Shown here one piece after another: positions 59,131-64,000 of a stretch of DNA of 64,000 bases. The stretch comes from Alkalibacillus almallahensis (GTDB lineage: Bacteria; Bacillota; Bacilli; Bacillales; Alkalibacillaceae), in the NCBI RefSeq assembly GCF_011761495.1, contig NZ_JAASRU010000014.1, positions 1 through 64,000 of the forward strand, read 5' to 3'. A model generated the notes under the pieces. That model made no database searches. It had not been told where the DNA came from and saw only the letters and a program-made list of their open reading frames with translations. Position numbers and translations under genes: made by a program. Numbering within the stretch: position 1 is the first letter of the stretch; each line of letters opens with the position of its first letter.

Positions 59131-60549
59131 ATGAAACAATATTTTTCTCAACACGATGGGGTGGGGTTGAAACAGTTGATTGATCAAGGCGAAGCCTCAT
59201 CTTATGAAATTCGAGCACATTTTGCCAACAAGATTAAGCAATTGAATCCATTATTAAATGCGGTCGTCCATGATATGACCGACTTACCGGTTAAAGCGGA
59301 AAGGGATATTGAGAGTCCATTGTCAGGGCTTCCGATTTTGATCAAAGATTTAAACCCTGTAAAAGGACAACCATTTACCAATGGTTCGAAATTGTTGCAT
59401 GACCACATCGCACCAGCTGATGATTGGTTTGTGCATAAATATCGACATGCTGGCTTACATATTCAAGGTAAAACAAACACTCCGGAATTTGGTTTTACGC
59501 CAATAACTGAGCCGACACTTTTCGGCCCGACTCGTAACCCTTGGGATTTAACGCGCTCGCCAAGTGGTTCGAGTGGTGGCGCTGCGGCCGCAGTTGCCTC
59601 TGGTATGGCTCCGTTTGCACATGCTAGTGACGGGGGTGGTTCGATTCGTATGCCAGCCGCGATGAATGGGTTATTTGGGTTTAAGCCATCTCGTGGCCTG
59701 TCACCTATTCCACCCTATATCAATCAGATTTCAGTTAATCATGCTGTAACACGATCTGTGCGTGATAGTGCTGCCTTATTAGATTTAATTAAAGGTGGGA
59801 CGAATCAAGATTTGTACCCGACCCTTCGTTCTGACGAATCTTTTTCAAGGTCACTTCATCATGAACCGAAACGATTAAAAATTGCTGTGACTCCTGATTG
59901 GCATGGTCAAGTGACCATTGATCATGAGACGAACCATGCCTTTGAGAAAGCGAAAACATTACTAACTAACCTAGGGCATGAAGTAGAGGTCATTAAACCA
60001 AGATTCGATTTTCATGATTTTACTGCTCAATTTATGAATGTATGGATTGCCTCTGGAGCCGTGGCTATTGACCATCTTGGATCACTTGTCGGACGACAAC
60101 CTTCGAGTGATTTACTAGAGTCCGTAACCTACGATTTGTATCAGCAAGGCTTAAAGATGTCAGCTTTCGAGTATGAAAAGTCACGCGTTCGGATGCAATT
60201 ACTCTCGAAGTCATTTGCGGAGATTTTTAACCAATATGATGTTCTCATGACGCCTGTTATGAACCAGTTTACCTTTAATACGGGTGATATGGTACCCCAT
60301 ACAGTCGGTGAAATGACGGACATCATGCTTAATAATTGTAGTTTCACTCAAATCGCCAATGCCAGTGGACAACCAGCTATGAGTGTGCCAATTGATTGGA
60401 CAGAAGAAGGTTTACCAGTTGGCATGCAATTTCAGTCAGCATTAGGTCAAGATGGTCTATTACTACAATTGGCCCAACAATTAGAAGCGGCGAATCCTTG
60501 GTTTCATCAGTATGTTTCACTCGAGCAGTCTTTAAACACTATGATCTAA
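59131..60549 (+). CDS. Amidase signature enzyme
   Basis: A 472-residue amidase. The catalytic triad is Lys72 (PILIKDLNP), cis-Ser147 ([13 protein letters not shown]) and Ser171 ([13 protein letters not shown]). [15 protein letters not shown] is the core of the signature. It hydrolyses an amide to acid and ammonia in the cytoplasm; the substrate is unknown and it is not part of a gatCAB operon. AGGTGAC precedes the ATG. It overlaps the convergent yaiI/yqxD-type gene by 18 bp. Confidence 0.88.
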   Translation: MKQYFSQHDGVGLKQLIDQGEASSYEIRAHFANKIKQLNPLLNAVVHDMTDLPVKAERDIESPLSGLPILIKDLNPVKGQPFTNGSKLLHDHIAPADDWFVHKYRHAGLHIQGKTNTPEFGFTPITEPTLFGPTRNPWDLTRSPSGSSGGAAAAVASGMAPFAHASDGGGSIRMPAAMNGLFGFKPSRGLSPIPPYINQISVNHAVTRSVRDSAALLDLIKGGTNQDLYPTLRSDESFSRSLHHEPKRLKIAVTPDWHGQVTIDHETNHAFEKAKTLLTNLGHEVEVIKPRFDFHDFTAQFMNVWIASGAVAIDHLGSLVGRQPSSDLLESVTYDLYQQGLKMSAFEYEKSRVRMQLLSKSFAEIFNQYDVLMTPVMNQFTFNTGDMVPHTVGEMTDIMLNNCSFTQIANASGQPAMSVPIDWTEEGLPVGMQFQSALGQDGLLLQLAQQLEAANPWFHQYVSLEQSLNTMI

Positions 60550-60987
60550 ATCGTCTAGTAGCTGTTGAAGGCTGCTCGTGAATTGATCGCGGTCCTCATT
60601 GGAAAAAGCTTTTGGCCCCTTGGATCGTTCACCACTTTGCCGGGCTAGGGCGTTTAGGTAACGGGATTGCAAAAGTCCATCAATATTATGGTCAGTATAG
60701 ACCATACCTTTGTGATGGATCGCATGAGCTCCTTTTCCAAGAACGAGTGAAGCAAGTCCATAGTCTTGAGTGACAACGAGATCGCCCTTTTGGACATTTT
60801 GAATAATCTTGTAATCAGCAGCTTCAGACTCTGAATCGACATAAATCGCGTCGACACCAGGTTGCTGATCGTTGGGGGAGAAATGGGCGAAACTTTTGAT
60901 CATAATGACCGGGATATGACGTTTTAAGGCTTCGTCTATCGTTTCATGTGTAACGGGACAAGCATCAGCATCAATCAAAATATTCAT
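60532..60987 (-). CDS. YaiI/YqxD family protein (DUF188)
   Basis: The protein has 151 residues from ATG 60987, which has GAGGTG 8 nt upstream; an ATG at 60993 is too near that site. The NYN/PIN-like signature is ILIDADACPV at the N-terminus, with VVTQDYGLASLVL (about residue 75-90) and HHKGMVYTDHNIDGLL. These are the acidic residues of a PIN-like nuclease fold. The role is not known. It overlaps the amidase end, convergent. Confidence 0.9.
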   Translation of the reverse strand: MNILIDADACPVTHETIDEALKRHIPVIMIKSFAHFSPNDQQPGVDAIYVDSESEAADYKIIQNVQKGDLVVTQDYGLASLVLGKGAHAIHHKGMVYTDHNIDGLLQSRYLNALARQSGERSKGPKAFSNEDRDQFTSSLQQLLDDLDHSV

Positions 60988-61109
60988 AAACATGGCACCT
61001 CTTTTTATGGAAATAGGATAAAAGAAATAGGTAAAAAAGTGTGTATTTTTGTCGATATAAACAGTATAATAGTTTTAATATATAAATTTTTAATAAAGGT
61101 GGGAGAAAC

Positions 61110-61553
61110 ATGGCTGAGATGTCGAAATATATTATCTTTGAACTTAATCGTGAACGATTTGCGATTAATATTCAACAGGTAAGGTCGATTGAGAAATTAC
61201 CTGAACTTACAACAATGCCACAGATGCCTGATTCGATGAAAGGTATTTTTGAATTAAGAGGTGCTATCACGCCAGTTATTGATTTAAAAGAGAAGTTGGA
61301 AATGGGCCAAGCTAATAACGATGAAGAAACCCGTATCTTAATTCTAACCATTGATGAAAAGCCGTTAGGTGTCATTGTTGATAAAGCAACAGAAGTCGTG
61401 GATATAGATGAAAGCACCATTGAAGCTCCACCAGAAATGGTAGCAGGAGTTGATCGTGAGTACATAACAGGAGTCGCGAAAAGTGGAGAACAACTCATCG
61501 TTATTCTTGATTTAGATCGTATTTTATATTACGAAGACTACAATGTTAGTTAA
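61110..61553 (+). CDS. Chemotaxis coupling protein CheW
   Basis: A 147-residue CheW protein. The two SH3-like halves are visible: FELNRERFAINIQQVRSIEK and IDEKPLGVIVDKATEVVDID; the surface IFELRGAITPVIDLKEKL is the receptor/CheA binding motif. CheW connects chemoreceptors to CheA. It lies alone with no che operon, so it may work with receptors encoded elsewhere. AAAGGTGGGAG precedes the ATG. Confidence 0.9.
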   Translation: MAEMSKYIIFELNRERFAINIQQVRSIEKLPELTTMPQMPDSMKGIFELRGAITPVIDLKEKLEMGQANNDEETRILILTIDEKPLGVIVDKATEVVDIDESTIEAPPEMVAGVDREYITGVAKSGEQLIVILDLDRILYYEDYNVS

Positions 61554-61568
61554 TAGTTTAGTTATTTA

Positions 61569-61617
61569 ATCCCTTTATGACAAGTGTTCAGACGCTTGTT
61601 ATAAAGGGATTTTTTTG
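61569..61617 (+). terminator. CheW terminator
   Basis: ATCCCTTTAT pairs with ATAAAGGGAT, plus inner ACAAG/CTTGT pairing, and ends in seven T. Confidence 0.88.
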
Positions 61618-61627
61618 TGTGTTGAGG

Positions 61628-61686
61628 TTGACAGTTATTAAATTAAGTGTAAACTAGAACCCAGTGCATTACATAACTAATGCACT
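61628..61686 (+). promoter_or_regulatory. Promoter and YtrA-type operator
   Basis: TTGACA (61628-61633) with TAAACT (61650-61655) form a promoter with a 16-nt spacer. AGTGCATTA (61663-61671) and TAATGCACT (61678-61686) are a perfect 9-bp inverted repeat with a 6-nt spacer just downstream of the expected start. The YtrA-like repressor encoded next is the likely binder. Confidence 0.65.
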
Positions 61687-61716
61687 AACTTACATCGAAT
61701 GAAAGTAGGCGAATCG

Positions 61717-62097
61717 ATGTTAAATCATAAGAGTATGAAACCCATATATGTTCAAATTGCAGAATGGCTTGAGAATGAAATCTTAAACCATCGTTTACAA
61801 GCACACGATAAAATGTATTCGCAATATCAGCTGGCAGAACTATTTAATATTAACCCTGCAACAGCTGGAAAAGGGATCACAAAGTTGTTGGATGATGACT
61901 TAATCTACAAAAAAAGAGGGCTAGGGACATTTGTGTCAGACGAAGCGCGTTTACGAATTATTCAAAAGCGCAAAGAAGAGACATTACAAACGTTAATTGA
62001 TGAATTAGTGCTAGAAGCTGATTATTTGAATGTCAGTCATGATGAGTTAATCGCACGGATAAATCAGACGCGTAAAGGAGGAAGTTATGATGGCTGA
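61717..62097 (+). CDS. GntR family regulator, YtrA type
   Basis: The protein has 126 residues from ATG 61717, which has AGGCG 5 nt upstream; the frame stays open to 61699. The winged helix is seen in PIYVQIAEWLENEIL and YQLAELFNINPATAGKGITK, and the short C-terminal helix (75-125) without an effector domain marks the YtrA subfamily. In Bacillus YtrA represses its own ABC transporter operon, which senses bacitracin-like cell-wall stress. The next gene overlaps by about 10 bp. Confidence 0.85.
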   Translation: MLNHKSMKPIYVQIAEWLENEILNHRLQAHDKMYSQYQLAELFNINPATAGKGITKLLDDDLIYKKRGLGTFVSDEARLRIIQKRKEETLQTLIDELVLEADYLNVSHDELIARINQTRKGGSYDG

Positions 62098-62971
62098 GGT
62101 TGAACTGAGTGATGTGACGAAAAGCTATCGGAACCAGGAAGCAATTTCTTCGCTCACACTCAATATTCCTGACCAAAGTATAACGGGGTTGATTGGACCT
62201 AATGGTGCTGGGAAGACAACATTGCTTAATTTAATCGCTGGAATTGAGGCCGTTACGGATGGAGAAGTTTCCGTATTTGGAAACGAACCGCTTGAGAATT
62301 TAAGTGTTGCGGCTAATCTATTTTATGTACATGAAGACATGATGTATCCGCAAGATTTTCGGATTAGTGAAGTCTATCAAGCTTTCAAAAAGATTTACCC
62401 TAATTGGGATCAAGCGTTGGCTGAGAATTTGTCGGAGCATTTCAATCTATCATTAAAACAAATGCCACGAGATTTATCCAAAGGGCAGGCGAGCACATTA
62501 AATGCCATTATCGGATTGGCTGTTCAGACCCCAGTAACTATGTTTGATGAACCGACAACGGGGATGGATTATGGTGTGAGAAGGGACTTTTATCGAGCGT
62601 TGTTAAAATCGTATATTGCTCATCCGAGGACTATAATCTTATCTAGTCATTTATTAAATGAATTAGAGGATTTATTAGAGCATGTCATTCTATTAGACCA
62701 TGGTGAGCTAGAACTCATGATGGAGATGGATGAGTTAAAACAATACGCAGTTGCTCTAGTTGGAGAATACGATTCTCTAATTGATCAACAATCTATTTTA
62801 TATCAAGATCGGTTGGACCTAAATCAACAATATTGGGTAATCAAGCATCCTGGTGAGACCACGTTACAGGACTTACGTCGGCACGGTTTTACGATTTCCC
62901 CAGTTGCTCCATCAGATTTATGTGTCTATTTAACCCAAATGAACAGGGGTGATGTTGATCATGTCTTTTAA
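62090..62971 (+). CDS. ABC transporter ATPase (YtrB-like)
   Basis: The protein has 293 residues; two ATGs (62087 and 62090) follow AAAGGAGG, the second with better spacing. Walker A is GPNGAGKTT, the signature DLSKGQAST is a divergent LSxGQ, Walker B VTMFDEPTTGMD and the H-loop SSHLLNELE. The C-terminal extension (from about 210) fits YtrB/antibiotic exporter ATPases. It works with the permease gene downstream in the YtrA operon. Confidence 0.87.
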   Translation: MAEVELSDVTKSYRNQEAISSLTLNIPDQSITGLIGPNGAGKTTLLNLIAGIEAVTDGEVSVFGNEPLENLSVAANLFYVHEDMMYPQDFRISEVYQAFKKIYPNWDQALAENLSEHFNLSLKQMPRDLSKGQASTLNAIIGLAVQTPVTMFDEPTTGMDYGVRRDFYRALLKSYIAHPRTIILSSHLLNELEDLLEHVILLDHGELELMMEMDELKQYAVALVGEYDSLIDQQSILYQDRLDLNQQYWVIKHPGETTLQDLRRHGFTISPVAPSDLCVYLTQMNRGDVDHVF

Positions 62972-63683
62972 ACAAATGACTTACCTCGACGCGACCCGAC
63001 AACAAGTTGGTTTAAAATTAGCCGCATTTCGTCGTGTTTTTTCAACACTTGCGATCTTACAAATTGTTGGGTTTCTCTTTTCAGTTACGGGCAGTGAACA
63101 GGTTGGTGGAAGTACTGAAATAATGAGTTATATGATCTGGGAAATCAACAGTAATGTTATTATAATTCTTACTTTATTGTGGGCTTTAGCCATACCATTT
63201 GGGATGATTACTCGTGAACAACGGCAAATGGAGTTTATGTTTGTCACAAATCGTTTTATTAGTCACTTATCGAATATTATCTTTCTAGTTATGATGTCGA
63301 TTGTAGCAGCCTTTTTCACAGTTGGGATGACACTGACTATGCAGACGATTGGTTATTTCATTCATGACCCTTTAATAATTCAATCAGTTTTTACAGCGTT
63401 AGATTTAGTGGTGCTATGGGGGATTGTGGCATTACTCGTATTAATCATTTCTGTAGCTAGTTATACATTGGCTACGATCATGCAATTACATACATTATTG
63501 AAAGTCATTGTTCCAGCTGTTGTAATCGGAGCTTTCTATATGGTTGCGCCGATTCGAAATATGGCTGGATGGATTGTGTTAGATCAATCTGTTTGGCTGC
63601 TCCTAGTTAAGGTATTGATGGTTGCTTTAATACTATCTGCAGTTGTCTTGTTCGGTGTGAAAAGGTTGGAGGTGAGACGATGA
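62961..63683 (+). CDS. ABC transporter permease component
   Basis: The protein has 240 residues from ATG 62961, which has GGGGTG 9 nt upstream; it overlaps the ATPase end by 11 bp. There are about six hydrophobic helices (near residues 25-45, 58-78, 95-120, 130-155, 165-190 and 205-230) and a short N-terminal cytoplasmic stretch with KQMTYLDATRQQ. The family is YtrC/YtrD-like by position; no strong sequence signature is visible. Confidence 0.7.
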   Translation: MSFKQMTYLDATRQQVGLKLAAFRRVFSTLAILQIVGFLFSVTGSEQVGGSTEIMSYMIWEINSNVIIILTLLWALAIPFGMITREQRQMEFMFVTNRFISHLSNIIFLVMMSIVAAFFTVGMTLTMQTIGYFIHDPLIIQSVFTALDLVVLWGIVALLVLIISVASYTLATIMQLHTLLKVIVPAVVIGAFYMVAPIRNMAGWIVLDQSVWLLLVKVLMVALILSAVVLFGVKRLEVRR

Positions 63684-64000
63684 ACGTAATGGCATTGTTA
63701 GTCTTATTATTATTACTAGCTATTTCACTTGCGCTTGGTTTAACGATGGAGAAATTGCAGAAAACATCCTGGTTCCGAAGTCGATTTCTGATGATTTATA
63801 TCGCTTGTCTCGCAGTAGGGTTTGCCGCGTACTTCATGTTTGTGGCTCCTTCTCAAGGTGAATTAGGAGAACAAAGTCAGTTGTTAACGGCTGAAGAAGT
63901 TAATGAAGCTGTTGATAAACAAGATATGAGTATTTTAGAAGACTTGGTTTTAGCAGGTGAATGGTCTGTGTCACTTGATGAGAGCTTAAGGTTAGAACCG
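63680..64000 (+). CDS. Membrane protein, partial (runs off the window), YtrA operon
   Basis: This is an open frame from the ATG at 63680, which overlaps the stop of the permease gene (ATGA) and continues without a stop to the window end (at least 107 codons). GGAGGTGAG lies before it. The N-terminus has two hydrophobic helices (residues 3-20 and 36-52), followed by a soluble stretch with TAEEVNEAVDKQD. It is probably the next subunit of the transporter or a surface lipid-binding component. Confidence 0.65.
   Translation, partial: MNVMALLVLLLLLAISLALGLTMEKLQKTSWFRSRFLMIYIACLAVGFAAYFMFVAPSQGELGEQSQLLTAEEVNEAVDKQDMSILEDLVLAGEWSVSLDESLRLEP

Overview
The window reads as chromosomal DNA of a low-GC, spore-forming, salt-tolerant member of the Bacillaceae, most likely a moderate halophile or alkaliphile. 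The evidence is Gram-positive style ribosome-binding sites (AAGGAGG type), many Bacillus-type genes (YerD, YuzB, YfkAB, KhtTU, YtrA-like, a SpoVAF/GerA spore germination protein), S-box and cobalamin riboswitches, a four-copy Pho box, and a large share of ion and osmotic genes (NhaC antiporter, KhtTU K+/H+ antiporter, MscS channel, ectoine synthase, two cation symporters). I cannot name the species. No rRNA, tRNA, transposase, prophage or CRISPR array was seen.

Layout. 0.3-2.5 kb: a PadR / HAAS-domain / propeller signalling cluster. 2.6-3.4 kb: a cobalamin riboswitch and terminator ahead of an acyl-CoA thioesterase. 3.7-8.4 kb: a three-gene operon of glutamate-synthase-like FMN protein, acetolactate-synthase-like ThDP enzyme and aldehyde dehydrogenase. 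8.5-15.6 kb: small regulators, SRPBCC proteins, rRNA methyltransferase, AraC regulator, SpeG acetyltransferase, thioredoxin-like protein and two very small membrane-protein genes. 16-22 kb: NhaC, then the Pho-box-driven pstSCAB-phoU operon. 22-33 kb: accessory metabolism and transport, an orphan HEPN-type protein, an EAL protein, ferredoxin and hydrolases. 33.5-39.4 kb: TrhO, then an S-box-controlled metX-metY-hom methionine operon and the radical SAM protein YfkAB. 39.8-52.3 kb: symporter, an ABC amino-acid importer operon ending in a solitary ectC, catalase, KhtTU, MscS, DJ-1-like protein, manganese catalase and a spore germinant receptor protein; this is an osmotic, oxidative and spore stress block. 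52.3-64 kb: lipoproteins, a diacylglycerol-kinase-like protein, an ABC exporter, a CBS protein with a Gln/Ala-rich tail, amidase, CheW, and a YtrA-type GntR/ABC operon that runs off the window.

The most striking non-coding signal is a family of seven dispersed GC-rich imperfect palindromes of about 150 bp, all between genes, with conserved ends and a conserved core. Three copies carry different 60-85 bp internal insertions that themselves contain inverted repeats. The most interesting gene-level signal is ectC without ectA or ectB, sitting as the last gene of a polar-amino-acid ABC importer operon. This suggests that the cell imports a precursor (or glutamine) and cyclises it inside, instead of making ectoine de novo. 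A second is the cobalamin riboswitch controlling a gene with no known link to vitamin B12.
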